A stretch of 64,000 bases of DNA, taken from the NCBI GenBank assembly GCA_051010195.1, contig JBPCVV010000118.1, forward strand, positions 1 to 64,000, read 5' to 3'. Origin of the DNA: Anderseniella sp051010195 (lineage in GTDB: Bacteria; Pseudomonadota; Alphaproteobacteria; Rhizobiales; Aestuariivirgaceae). Shown here piece by piece: positions 9,260 to 17,120 of the stretch. Under the pieces are notes generated by a model. The model was not told the origin of the DNA and ran no database searches. It saw only the letters and a program-made list of their open reading frames with translations. How positions within the stretch are numbered: the first letter of the stretch is position 1; each line of letters opens with the position of its first letter. The position numbers and the translations under genes were made by a program.

Positions 9260-10749
9260 GGTGCAACACCCAGCAATGTTTTGGCAGCGACGGACGCAAG
9301 ACCGACAGTCATACGGGTATCCACGGCAATCCAGATGCCGGCCAACACCACGATCCATGTCGGGACAAGCATGACCAGTGGCGCTTCTTCGGTAACCGGG
9401 ACGGCGTTCGCGCGGGGTTCGCGGAAATAGGCGACCTCGATCACCTTCCATACGTAAATTACCGCCAGCAATGATGACACCAGGATAACCACGACCAGCA
9501 CGGCACCGAGCCAGCCTTCATTCAGTGCGGCCAGGACCAGATACCACTTGGAAATGAAGCCCGGTGTCAGCGGCACGCCGATAAGGCCCAGGCCACCGAC
9601 TACAAAGGCTGCCATGGTCCACGGCATAGCTCTGCCCGCACCTGCCAGGTTGGCCACGTTCACCGTTCGGTAGCGCAGGGCCAGGCATGCAACGGCCATG
9701 AACATGCCCCCCTTGATCAGGCCATGATTGAACATGTGAACGATGGCACCGGTCAAACCGGCGACCGAGGTCATGGAGATGCCGAGCGCAATGTATCCGA
9801 TCTGGGCGACGGACGAATAGGCCAGCAGCCGTTTCAGGTTTTTCTCGTAGATCGCCAGCATGGAGCCGGCAAACAATGCCAGCACGCCAAGCGGCACCAG
9901 GAAGAACGTCAGCTGCACATCGTGGTTGGCAATGCTGTTCTGGAAGATCGCGTAGTCCACGCGCATCAACACATACAGGGACACCTTGGTGGAAGCTGCC
10001 GCGATGAACACGGTGACCGCATTGGGCGCAAAAGTGTAAGCGTTCGGCATCCACGAGTGCAGCGGGAAAACCGCCGCCTTCACCGCAAGACCGACGGATA
10101 TGAAACCGGCGGCCACCAGCACCAGGCGGATATCCTCGACCTGCCCTACCCGCGCGGCAAGATCAGCGGTGTTGAGGGTTCCGGTCACCATGTAGAGGAA
10201 GCCGACACCGATCAGGTAGAAGGTGGCTCCCACCGTTCCCATAACAATGTATCGGTAGGTGGAGATCAGGGCACGTCTGTCAGGACCGGCTGAAATCAGC
10301 ACGTAAGTCGACAACGACGAGATTTCCATGAACACGAAAATGTTGAATGCATCCCCGGTTATCACCATGCCGACAAGGCCGGCTGTACACAAAAGCCAGG
10401 CGGCGAAAAACGCAGGCGCGGTTTCCTCGCCCACTTCATCCGCCAGGCTCTTGTACCCGAAAATCAGGGCCACAGAAGAAGCGCCGGTGATCAACATGGC
10501 CATCAGCGCTGACAATGCATCAATGTTCAGGACGATGCCGTAAGGCGCGGGCCAGCCTCCCATCTCGTAGATGATGGTCTCACCGCCGATGACGGTTGCG
10601 GCCAGGGAACATGCCACCAAAAACGAGGTGACGACAGCAGCGGTCGCCGCAGCCCATGGAAAGCCGTGCAGGCGCAACATGTAGGCAATCGGCGCCGTAA
10701 ACAACAGCACCGCAACAACCAGTGCCGGAAGCTGGTCATATAGTGTCAC
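9256..10749 (-). CDS. mnhD: Cation/proton antiporter subunit D (MnhD/MrpD-like)
   Basis: 497 residues, about 14 helices, closest of the three D-type proteins to classical MrpD in position (directly after mnhC). TM5 glutamate in IFVFMEISSLSTY (about residue 140), TM7 lysine in VKAAVFPLHSWMP (about 220), a TM8-type lysine in ASTKVSLY, and GFISKWY in the second half. The gene overlaps mnhC by ATGA (10746-10749) and the next D-type gene by ATGA. In Mrp complexes this subunit forms one of the ion-translocating channels. Confidence 0.94.
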   Translation of the reverse strand: MTLYDQLPALVVAVLLFTAPIAYMLRLHGFPWAAATAAVVTSFLVACSLAATVIGGETIIYEMGGWPAPYGIVLNIDALSALMAMLITGASSVALIFGYKSLADEVGEETAPAFFAAWLLCTAGLVGMVITGDAFNIFVFMEISSLSTYVLISAGPDRRALISTYRYIVMGTVGATFYLIGVGFLYMVTGTLNTADLAARVGQVEDIRLVLVAAGFISVGLAVKAAVFPLHSWMPNAYTFAPNAVTVFIAAASTKVSLYVLMRVDYAIFQNSIANHDVQLTFFLVPLGVLALFAGSMLAIYEKNLKRLLAYSSVAQIGYIALGISMTSVAGLTGAIVHMFNHGLIKGGMFMAVACLALRYRTVNVANLAGAGRAMPWTMAAFVVGGLGLIGVPLTPGFISKWYLVLAALNEGWLGAVLVVVILVSSLLAVIYVWKVIEVAYFREPRANAVPVTEEAPLVMLVPTWIVVLAGIWIAVDTRMTVGLASVAAKTLLGVAP

Positions 10750-11105
10750 GTTTCGCGGTCCATTTCCTGAATCTTGTCTTCTTCGATTGTGCCGTAGGCT
10801 TCCCTAATGCGTACCGTGACTGCCAACGCCAGCGCCGTTGTAGAAATACCGACCACGATGGCGGTGAGGATCAACACCTGCGGCAGCGGATTGGCAAAGA
10901 TCTGGTCTTCCACACCCTCCAGGATGATGGGCGCCGTTCCACCGTCGATCTTGTCCATCGAGATGTACAGGAGGAATACTGCAGACTGAAAAATCGTCAA
11001 TCCTATCAATGATTTGATGATGTTGGTTCGCGCCAGCACGCAATACAGCCCGATCATCAGCAGCACGGCGAAAACAAAGTAGTTATACAGCCCCAGTACT
11101 TCCAC
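10746..11105 (-). CDS. mnhC: Cation/proton antiporter subunit C (MnhC/MrpC, NuoK-like)
   Basis: 119 residues, three helices as in NuoK/MrpC. The segment ARTNIIKSLIGLTIFQSAV (about residues 26-44) is the conserved TM2 region, and ALTAIVVGISTTALALA-type sequence forms TM3. The start codon shares base 11105 with the mnhB stop. It is part of the membrane arm that couples the D-type channels to the E/F/G subunits. Confidence 0.93.
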   Translation of the reverse strand: MEVLGLYNYFVFAVLLMIGLYCVLARTNIIKSLIGLTIFQSAVFLLYISMDKIDGGTAPIILEGVEDQIFANPLPQVLILTAIVVGISTTALALAVTVRIREAYGTIEEDKIQEMDRET

Positions 11106-12097
11106 TACCTGATCCCCCGCCTCGAGAAGGCATGAAAGATGGTGATCATGACGCCGGCCACGGTCATGCCGACGCCTGCCTCAATGATCAGGATACCCAG
11201 GTGCTGGCCGTGAATCGGGTCATGAGACAAGGCGGAGTAATCCAGGAAGCGGCCACCGTTCATCATACTCACAACGCCGACTGCGGTATAGGTGAACGCG
11301 CCAAGCGCCACCAGCATGCTTGAAAACCATTCAGGCACCAGTTCGCGGCCGCGTGGTCCGCCTTCGACCAGCGAGTACAGAATGATGCCGGCAGCAATGA
11401 GCGCCCCGGCCTGGAAGCCGCCGCCGGGGCCGAAGTCGCCGTGGAACTGAACGTACAGGCCGAACAGCACGATGAACGGCACCAGCATCTTGCCGACGAC
11501 ACGCGGGATGAGGTGGTGACGCAGATTATCGCTACGCTTGTCGAACTCACCTTCTTCGATGGACTCGCGGCGCGGCCGCACCCGACCGAGCAGCGACATG
11601 ACACCGATACAGGCGATGAACACAACGAACACCTCGCCAAGCGTGTCATAGCCACGAAACGACGCCAGCACCGCGGTGACGACGTTTGGCACGTCGATCA
11701 GTTCCGGCGTTCTTTCCAGGTACCAGGGGGCAACATGCTTGTGCACGATCGCGTTCGGATCCCCCAGCCTGGGCGCTTGAAAGGTTGCAAATATGATGAC
11801 GCCGCCCAGCGCAGAGGATGTCAGTAGCGGAATCCAGGTGCCAACCGGCGGCGAACGGTCATGCTCCGCAGTCAATGCAAGCGCGCTGAGAAACAATACG
11901 GTGGAAATACCGGCGCCGATTACCGCCTCGGTCAGGGCCACATCGGCAGCGTCCAGAATGAAGAAATTGGCCGCCATGATCAGCGAGAAAATGCCGGACA
12001 GCATAACGGCGGTGAACAGGTTGTCCGTGCGCAGGATGCCAACAGCCACAATGACCAACATGGTCAGCAGAAACAGCGAGAATATGATGGTGATCAT
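11105..12097 (-). CDS. mnhB: Fused MrpA C-terminal-like (MbhD/MbhE) plus MnhB subunit
   Basis: 330 residues in three recognisable parts. Residues about 1-80 resemble the DUF4040/MbhD segment of the MrpA C-terminus (LTEAVIGAGISTVLFL). About 90-180 contain an MbhE-like stretch (TAVLASFRGYDTLGE followed by a helix). About 195-330 are MnhB (PFIVLFGLYVQFHGDFGPGGGFQAG). The large antiporter domain that forms the N-terminal two thirds of canonical MrpA is not here or elsewhere in the operon. The ATG overlaps the mnhG stop (12094-12097). Confidence 0.9.
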   Translation of the reverse strand: MITIIFSLFLLTMLVIVAVGILRTDNLFTAVMLSGIFSLIMAANFFILDAADVALTEAVIGAGISTVLFLSALALTAEHDRSPPVGTWIPLLTSSALGGVIIFATFQAPRLGDPNAIVHKHVAPWYLERTPELIDVPNVVTAVLASFRGYDTLGEVFVVFIACIGVMSLLGRVRPRRESIEEGEFDKRSDNLRHHLIPRVVGKMLVPFIVLFGLYVQFHGDFGPGGGFQAGALIAAGIILYSLVEGGPRGRELVPEWFSSMLVALGAFTYTAVGVVSMMNGGRFLDYSALSHDPIHGQHLGILIIEAGVGMTVAGVMITIFHAFSRRGIR

Positions 12098-12600
12098 GAC
12101 TGCTTCCCCGCAGCCTTCTTCGCAGCCTTCCTGCCGGGCTTTTTCGCCGGTTTCCTGGCTGGCTTTCTCGCTGCCGCTTTTTTTGTCGTCTTCTTCGTGG
12201 TGGTCTTGCCCGCAGCCGCTTTTGCAGCCGATGAATGTTTGGGTTTCGATGCTGGAGAAACATCCTGCCGGTCTTCTGGCAATTGGGTGCCGGTCTGGTT
12301 GCGGCAGGCTGTCTTCAAGCCGGACAGCAGGGCCCCATTAGCCAGCGCATAAGATGCAGTCGGAGAGGTCAGGAACAGAAACAGGAAGATCGCGGCCAGC
12401 TTCAGCGGCGCCAGGGTCAACCCGCCCTGCAGCATCAGGCCGATCAGGATCAGCGCGGCTCCACCCGTGTCAGTGAGTGACGCAGCGTGCATGCGGGTGA
12501 AGAATTCCGGCATCCGCATGACGCCAAACCCGCCGACAAAAACAAAAAATCCGCCAGTGAGCAGCAGAACGGCCGAGGCGATATCAAGCAACAGATCCAT
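12094..12600 (-). CDS. mnhG: Cation/proton antiporter subunit G with a histone-H1-like basic tail
   Basis: 168 residues. Residues 1-100 are a normal MnhG: three helices with GGFGVMRMPEFFTRMHAAS and DTGGAALILIGLMLQGG. After about residue 115 the protein continues into a low-complexity Lys/Ala/Pro tail (KPARKPAKKPGRKAAKKAAG and similar) of about 55 residues. The tail is in frame and runs exactly to the ATGA overlap with mnhB, so it is not a frameshift artefact. Family members are usually 100-130 residues. A DNA-, membrane-surface- or lipid-binding role for the tail is inference only. Confidence 0.92.
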   Translation of the reverse strand: MDLLLDIASAVLLLTGGFFVFVGGFGVMRMPEFFTRMHAASLTDTGGAALILIGLMLQGGLTLAPLKLAAIFLFLFLTSPTASYALANGALLSGLKTACRNQTGTQLPEDRQDVSPASKPKHSSAAKAAAGKTTTKKTTKKAAARKPARKPAKKPGRKAAKKAAGKQS

Positions 12601-12896
12601 TACTTGCCGGCCTCCCTTTCAGCTTCCGCGTCACGGCGAACAGCGCGCGACTGGAAGAAAAGGAGGACAGCAAACACACCAATGAAATTGATCAGCGCAT
12701 AGGCCAGTGCCAGGTCCAGGAAGTCCGGGCGACCAGACAGGAAGGATATGACGGCGATCAACAATACCGTCTTGGTGCCAAACATGTTGACGGCCAGTAC
12801 CCGGTCGAAAATGGTCGGACCCATGATGCCGCGCACCACGGCCAGTACCATGGTCACGAGGATCGCTATACAGGTGCCGAAGTATACCCACTCCAT
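12600..12896 (-). CDS. mnhF: Cation/proton antiporter subunit F (MnhF/MrpF)
   Basis: 98 residues, three helices. The stretch RGIMGPTIFDRVLAVNMFGTK (about residues 23-43) is the MnhF hallmark (GPt..DRvla.n). It begins five bases after mnhE and shares its last base with the first base of mnhG. It ends with a charged tail (SRAVRRDAEAEREAGK). It is an accessory membrane subunit of the antiporter. Confidence 0.94.
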   Translation of the reverse strand: MEWVYFGTCIAILVTMVLAVVRGIMGPTIFDRVLAVNMFGTKTVLLIAVISFLSGRPDFLDLALAYALINFIGVFAVLLFFQSRAVRRDAEAEREAGK

Positions 12897-12901
12897 ACCG
12901 G

Positions 12902-13381
12902 CTAACGCTCCAACGCCGTTATGCGACGGTCCATCTCGCCTTCATGCAGACCATCGGCGCCGGACTGGGTGAGTGCGTGAACCAGCAGTTCACCGTCCTC
13001 GATATCGACCGTGATCGTGCCCGGCGTCAGCGTTATGGAATTGCCATATATGACCTGCCCCATTTCAGTCGCCTGCCCCGCCTTGAGCCGTATCATGACC
13101 GGATCAATGTTCAACTTGCCGGACAGGATGATCTTTGCCACCTGCATGTTTGACTTTGCAATTTCCAGTAGCAGCCACGGCCAATAGGTAGCGAGCTGAT
13201 GTACATGCTGAAGAATCTTGAACTGGGAACCTTCGCCGTCTGCCTTGCGCATGCGTAACGCCAGATAGGTGCAGATCAGTGTTGACGCCAGCCCGAGTCC
13301 AAGCAGCAACGGCTTAAAATAGCCGGACCACAAAATCCAGCCGACACACAGTGCTACGAACAACCCGAGTTTCTGACGCAT
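12902..13381 (-). CDS. mnhE: Cation/proton antiporter subunit E (MnhE/MrpE)
   Basis: 159 residues, two N-terminal helices followed by a cytoplasmic domain containing YWPWLLLEIAKSNMQVAKIIL and NSITLTPGTITVDIEDGELLVHAL, both characteristic of MnhE. AAGGGG lies six to seven bases before the ATG. It is the first gene of the operon, which runs E-F-G-(A'/B)-C-D-D-small-D on the minus strand. This is the order of the Mrp-like module of archaeal membrane-bound hydrogenases rather than the A-B-C-D-E-F-G order of standard Mrp operons. Confidence 0.94.
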   Translation of the reverse strand: MRQKLGLFVALCVGWILWSGYFKPLLLGLGLASTLICTYLALRMRKADGEGSQFKILQHVHQLATYWPWLLLEIAKSNMQVAKIILSGKLNIDPVMIRLKAGQATEMGQVIYGNSITLTPGTITVDIEDGELLVHALTQSGADGLHEGEMDRRITALER

Positions 13382-13480
13382 CCAATACCCCTTGAACCTA
13401 AACAGTTGTTCGTCATTTATGGGACTAGCGTCAATGCTTTTCCGTAAGTTTTAACAAATTGGTCGCGCCTGTTGTGCCAC

Positions 13481-14208
13481 ATGACGGATCGATTCCGTTT
13501 GGTATATCAATACGTAATCATGATTTATGCGCTGATAGCGGTGATTTTCCTTGGCCTGATGTTCGGCCCGCAGATGTGGGTCCGTTATGTGATTGCCGAG
13601 CACGCTGATGACCGGCCTGACTTTCCAGGGACCGGCGGTAAACCTGCGCGACTTATGCTCGACGAAGCCGGTCTCGATCGGGTTCCGGTTGACGCCCTGC
13701 CTGCCGATGGCGGCGACCATTACAACCCGGTCGCCAAGGCCTTACGCCTGAGACCATCACATCATGACGGCAGATCGATAACCGCGGTGGCGATTACGGC
13801 CCACGAAGTCAGCCATGCGATGCAGGATGGCGAGGGCTACAGACCCCTGGCATTGCGGACAAGAATGTCGACGGCGGTGCAAAAATATAAGGGATCGGGT
13901 CGGTGTTGCTGATTGGCGCGCCCGGTGGTTATGGCAATTACCCGCAAACCCTCCGTCCAGTTTATCGAGATCGGTGCCGGTCTGGCTATCATGGCCACCG
14001 GCGTGCTGGTGCACCTGATAACCCTGCCGGTGGAGTTTGACGCCAGTTTTTCACCGCGCTGCCAACTCTGAAGCACAGGGAGTACCTGAGAAAAAATGAC
14101 GTGCCGGGCGCGAAATAGGTCTTGCGGGCCGCGGCGCTGACCTATGTGGCAGCCGCCATGGTCAGCCTGCTGGAAGTCATGCGGTGGCTGCGTCTTTTGC
14201 GATTTTAA
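13481..14208 (+). pseudogene. Decayed zinc metallopeptidase of the YugP/zinc-neutral protease type
   Basis: The first frame encodes a membrane helix, ARLMLDEAGLDRVPV, DHYNPVAKALRL and the Zn motif HEVSH (HExxH, near 13802). After VQK the homology jumps frame near 13886-13890 (GIGSVLLIGAP), returns to the first frame at about 13921 (VVMAITRKPSVQF, then LVHLITLPVEFDASF), and shifts again near 14050 (ALPTLKHREYLRKNDVPGAK). A TAG then interrupts the terminal block (VLRAAALTYVAAAMVSLLEV), which ends at TAA 14206-14208. In the first frame a TGA stands at 13910-13912. At least three frameshifts plus a nonsense codon make sequencing error unlikely. Intact relatives are membrane-anchored Zn proteases of about 220-230 residues. 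The start is uncertain; ATG 13520 is an alternative. Confidence 0.88.
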
Positions 14209-14360
14209 CGCCTTTTACAAGCAAAACCCAGGAAATCTGGGGTGCTGTCTCAGCGATTATCATAAATTTTTAGCAACCGCCTTAAATCAACAGTAGCCCG
14301 GGCTTGGTAATTTTCCAGTCTCGCCAGAAGCGAATACGGCGAGCTGGAGGAGAGGTCGAA

Positions 14361-14687
14361 TTGGATATTCTGGGTCAAGTCGAGGACAGGCGCGGCACGA
14401 CACGGGACAAGGTGTTGAAGAGTGGTATCGCAGTCACCGTTGACGGTGCACAGCGCGAAGCCTGCGTTATCGACAACTTGTCGGATACCGGTGCTTTGCT
14501 GTTCGTGGAGCAGCCCGATTTGCTGCCGGAAGAGCTGGTTCTGATGATCGACGGTGAAACCCACAAACGCCCGGCACATATAGTGAGGCGTGACCATGGC
14601 GCAGTGGCGGTGAGTTTTGTAACCAAGCAAACCGCCAAAACAACGGACAACGGCTGGGTGTTTCCACCTGACCATGACCAAGGCTGA
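14361..14687 (+). CDS. PilZ-domain protein with intact c-di-GMP signature
   Basis: 108 residues from a TTG start. The start was chosen because GGAGGAGAGG (14346-14355) lies just before the TTG at 14361; the upstream in-frame TTG at 14304 has no such site. Near the N-terminus is RRGTTRDKV (RxxxR) and about 30 residues later IDNLSDTGALL (NxSxxG), the two halves of the PilZ c-di-GMP binding site. A beta-rich domain follows, with ELVLMIDGE and a final AVAVSF strand. Probably a soluble c-di-GMP responder; the target is unknown. The second PilZ gene follows 24 bases downstream. Confidence 0.8.
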   Translation: MDILGQVEDRRGTTRDKVLKSGIAVTVDGAQREACVIDNLSDTGALLFVEQPDLLPEELVLMIDGETHKRPAHIVRRDHGAVAVSFVTKQTAKTTDNGWVFPPDHDQG

Positions 14688-14711
14688 CATACACAGGGGA
14701 GAGATTGGGCA

Positions 14712-15074
14712 ATGACGATGTTTGGAACGGAGCACGGCACCGAAGGAAAGAAAAAGCAGCGTGCAGAACGTCACGACTGCAAACAATTTGGAACGCTGAT
14801 AAGCCCATGCGGTAATTTTACAGCGCCATGTCTGGTATTGAACCAATCCAAGACCGGTGCCCTGGTTGAGGTGGAATGGGCGGACGACATAGGTGATGAT
14901 CTGATGCTGGTAGTGGATGGTGACAAGTATCGCCGCCCGGCCCGTGTGGCATGGCGTGACAGTTTCCAACTCGGGATCGAATTTATCCTGCAGACAGACA
15001 CGCCTGAAAATCGCGCCAACTGGATTCTGCCTTTGCCGGTTCAGGAATCGCTTCCCGACGACTACTTCGAATAG
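14712..15074 (+). CDS. Second PilZ-domain protein, degenerate first motif
   Basis: 120 residues. A basic N-terminus (GKKKQRAERHD) is followed by VLNQSKTGALVEVE, which keeps the NxSxxG half-motif, and by VAWRDSFQLGIEF, a typical PilZ end strand. In the first motif the expected RxxxR reads RHDCK, so the second arginine is lysine; c-di-GMP binding is therefore less certain than for its neighbour. GGGGAGA stands about seven bases before the ATG. It is probably co-transcribed with the first PilZ gene, and the two look like diverged paralogues. Confidence 0.78.
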   Translation: MTMFGTEHGTEGKKKQRAERHDCKQFGTLISPCGNFTAPCLVLNQSKTGALVEVEWADDIGDDLMLVVDGDKYRRPARVAWRDSFQLGIEFILQTDTPENRANWILPLPVQESLPDDYFE

Positions 15075-15086
15075 CGCAAAATTTTC

Positions 15087-15809
15087 CTAGAAATTCTCCA
15101 GCCACGGCCTCAATTCGGTCTCCTGGGTCCAGGCGGATCGGTGCTGGTTGGCCAGGTGCCAGTAGGTATCTGCAATAGCATCCGGATCGAGCATGCTGTC
15201 CGGTTTGCCCGGCGCATCGTGGCGCTCAGGGCGAGCTTCACTTCGTATACCGCCATCAATATTAACATGCGTCACATGCACGCCTTTCGGTTGTAGTTCC
15301 CGCGCCATGGACTGGGCCAGGCCGCGCAGGGCAAATTTCCCCATGGCGAACGGCGCAGACATGGCATAGCCCTTCATGGACGCTGAGGCCCCGGTAAAGA
15401 TAATCACCCCCCTGCCCGCATTCGACATGCGGATCGCGGCCTGCCGCGCTACCAGGAAGCCGCCAAAGCCGGTGACCATCAAGGCGCGATTGACGTCTTC
15501 CGGATTAAGCTCGGTAATGGATCCGCGTACCCTGAAGGATGGATTATAGACGACCGCGTCAGGAGCACCCGACTTTGACTTGTCCAGATTGGCAAACAGC
15601 ACATCGACCTGGTCGGCTTGCGAGGCGTCACAGGTATACACATCCGCACTGGTCTTCCTGACAAGCTCACCGAGCTTGTCGGTGTTGCGCGCGGCCAGTG
15701 ATATCGCGACTCCGCCGGCATGAAACCGGCGAGCGATGCTTGCGGACAAACCCGCGCCGGCGCCAACGATCAACACATGGTGTAACTTGCTTTTAGACCT
15801 GCTAGACAT
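15087..15809 (-). CDS. Short-chain dehydrogenase/reductase lacking the usual catalytic tyrosine
   Basis: 240 residues. The nucleotide-binding loop is VGAGAGLSASIARRF (about residues 14-28), and the catalytic serine region reads FTGASASMKG. Where SDRs have YxxxK this protein has FAMGK, with phenylalanine in place of the tyrosine, followed by the usual FALRGLAQSMAREL helix and HVNIDGGI. The ATG at 15809 was chosen because upstream in-frame codons overlap the divergent gene and encode no Rossmann sequence. Enzymes of this atypical SDR subgroup are often annotated as oxidoreductases without known substrate. It is divergent from the desuccinylase-like gene, with 48 bases between them. Confidence 0.85.
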   Translation of the reverse strand: MSSRSKSKLHHVLIVGAGAGLSASIARRFHAGGVAISLAARNTDKLGELVRKTSADVYTCDASQADQVDVLFANLDKSKSGAPDAVVYNPSFRVRGSITELNPEDVNRALMVTGFGGFLVARQAAIRMSNAGRGVIIFTGASASMKGYAMSAPFAMGKFALRGLAQSMARELQPKGVHVTHVNIDGGIRSEARPERHDAPGKPDSMLDPDAIADTYWHLANQHRSAWTQETELRPWLENF

Positions 15810-15857
15810 CGGTTGAGTGTTTCCATTTTTTCGGTTTTCGGGGAGTGCAATGTATCC

Positions 15858-16988
15858 ATGGCCACCTGTAGCACAATAAACCTGCCACGCCATGCGGTCG
15901 GCACACAACACGGCTTGAAAGTCTGGCGGTTTGGTGACCCCGGAGCCTCTCCCAAGGTCTACATCCAGGCGTCCCTGCATGCCGATGAATTGCCGGCCAG
16001 CCTTGCAGCGGCAAAACTGCTGCCGAAACTGATGGCAGCCGATGAAGCCGGCAGAATATCCGGTGAGATCATCCTTGTGCCGGTGGCAAATCCCATTGGC
16101 CTGAACAATGTCGGCCTGCGCAACCACAATGGCCGCTATCATCTTCCAACCGGAGAAAACTACAACCGAGGGTTTCACGATGTGTCAGATCAGGTGCTCG
16201 AAGCCATTGACGGCCATATGGCAAAGAGCCCGGAAGCCGATACGGACCTGGTCAAGAAGGAAGTGGCGAAAGCACTGGTGGCCGCAACTCCGGCAAACGA
16301 GGCACAGGCACTGAGGCTGGAACTGATGCGGCTGGCATGTGATGCCGACATTGTGCTGGACCTGCATACCGATTCCGAGGCGCAAATGCACCTGTATCTG
16401 GATGAAGACCACTGGCCCCAAGCAGCAGACCTGGCGGGCCTGCTGGATGCCAGGGTGGTCATGTTCGCGCGCGCTTCCGGCGGCGGTCCGTTCGAGGAAA
16501 CCATTGCCTGGCCTTATGTGCGTGCGCGCGAAGTGTATGGCGCCGATGCGGTGGACCTGCCGCTGACCGTCGTGGTCGAATTGCGCGGTGAGTACGACGC
16601 CAGCCATGAATTTTCGGATTTTGATGCGGACGCCATGTACCGTTTCCTGTGTCATCGCGGCGCCGTCCGGGAAGATGCGGGACTGTTGCCCGAGTTCACA
16701 GGTATCGCTGCGCCGTTCTCCGCGACGGACACGTTGACAGCCAGGGCGGCCGGCATAGTCGTCTACACGGCCGATGTCGGACAGGCCGTCAAAAAAGGCG
16801 ACGTCCTGGTTGAGATAATTGACCCCCTGTCGGATGACAACATGGTGGTGGATCGCATAACCGCAGCAGCAGACGGACTGTTTTTCGCGCGCTCCAATCA
16901 GCGCCTGGCCTGGCCGGGAGAAACCATCGGCAAGGTGCAGGGCACCCAAGCTCTCGCTCATCGGACAGGCAAACTGCTTTATGACTAG
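15858..16988 (+). CDS. Succinylglutamate desuccinylase/aspartoacylase-family zinc enzyme
   Basis: 376 residues. M14-type zinc ligands are visible: HADE in YIQASLHADELP (about residue 40) and H in VLDLHTDSE (about 160). The catalytic glutamate region is probably VVVELRGEYD (about 240). The family removes acyl groups from amino acids or related amides. The C-terminal 90 residues form a beta-rich domain (TARAAGIVVYTADVGQAVKKG, then DVLVEIIDPLS) resembling a biotinyl/lipoyl-like fold seen in such proteins. The ATG at 15858 follows GGGGAG by about 12 bases; an upstream in-frame start at 15813 lies in the divergent promoter region. Exact substrate unknown. Confidence 0.85.
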   Translation: MATCSTINLPRHAVGTQHGLKVWRFGDPGASPKVYIQASLHADELPASLAAAKLLPKLMAADEAGRISGEIILVPVANPIGLNNVGLRNHNGRYHLPTGENYNRGFHDVSDQVLEAIDGHMAKSPEADTDLVKKEVAKALVAATPANEAQALRLELMRLACDADIVLDLHTDSEAQMHLYLDEDHWPQAADLAGLLDARVVMFARASGGGPFEETIAWPYVRAREVYGADAVDLPLTVVVELRGEYDASHEFSDFDADAMYRFLCHRGAVREDAGLLPEFTGIAAPFSATDTLTARAAGIVVYTADVGQAVKKGDVLVEIIDPLSDDNMVVDRITAAADGLFFARSNQRLAWPGETIGKVQGTQALAHRTGKLLYD

Positions 16989-17002
16989 GGTCAGGACCCT
17001 AG
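16985..17002. repeat. Perfect 8-bp inverted repeat at the stop codon of the desuccinylase-like gene
   Basis: CTAGGGTC, two bases AG, then GACCCTAG. The left arm includes the gene's TAG stop (16986-16988). There is no T-run after it, so it is not a classical terminator. It may fold in the mRNA 3' end or be a small dispersed palindrome. Confidence 0.5.
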
Positions 17003-17062
17003 AAAGGTGTTGCTGACGGCGTTTCCTGTTAGCACCAGGCCGCCGCCAATCCCGGATAGGAG

Positions 17063-17092
17063 TTGGCTTCACTTGGGCATTGCGTTTATAAA
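17063..17092 (+). promoter_or_regulatory. Candidate promoter of the Stealth gene
   Basis: TTGGCT (17063-17068) and TATAAA (17087-17092) are separated by 18 bases, resembling sigma70-type -35 and -10 boxes. The start codon is 29 bases after the -10 box. Match quality is moderate and it was found by eye only. Confidence 0.4.
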
Positions 17093-17120
17093 GCTGTCAC
17101 CTTGTCAACTGGATGCTTGA

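Noticed and set aside
8420..9430. 336-codon plus-strand open frame rich in His/Gln/Arg/Asp
   Set aside because: Complement of membrane-protein codons in the antiporter operon; no protein features.
14250..14969. 239-codon minus-strand frame over the PilZ genes
   Set aside because: Plus-strand frames have PilZ motifs and ribosome sites; the minus frame has none.
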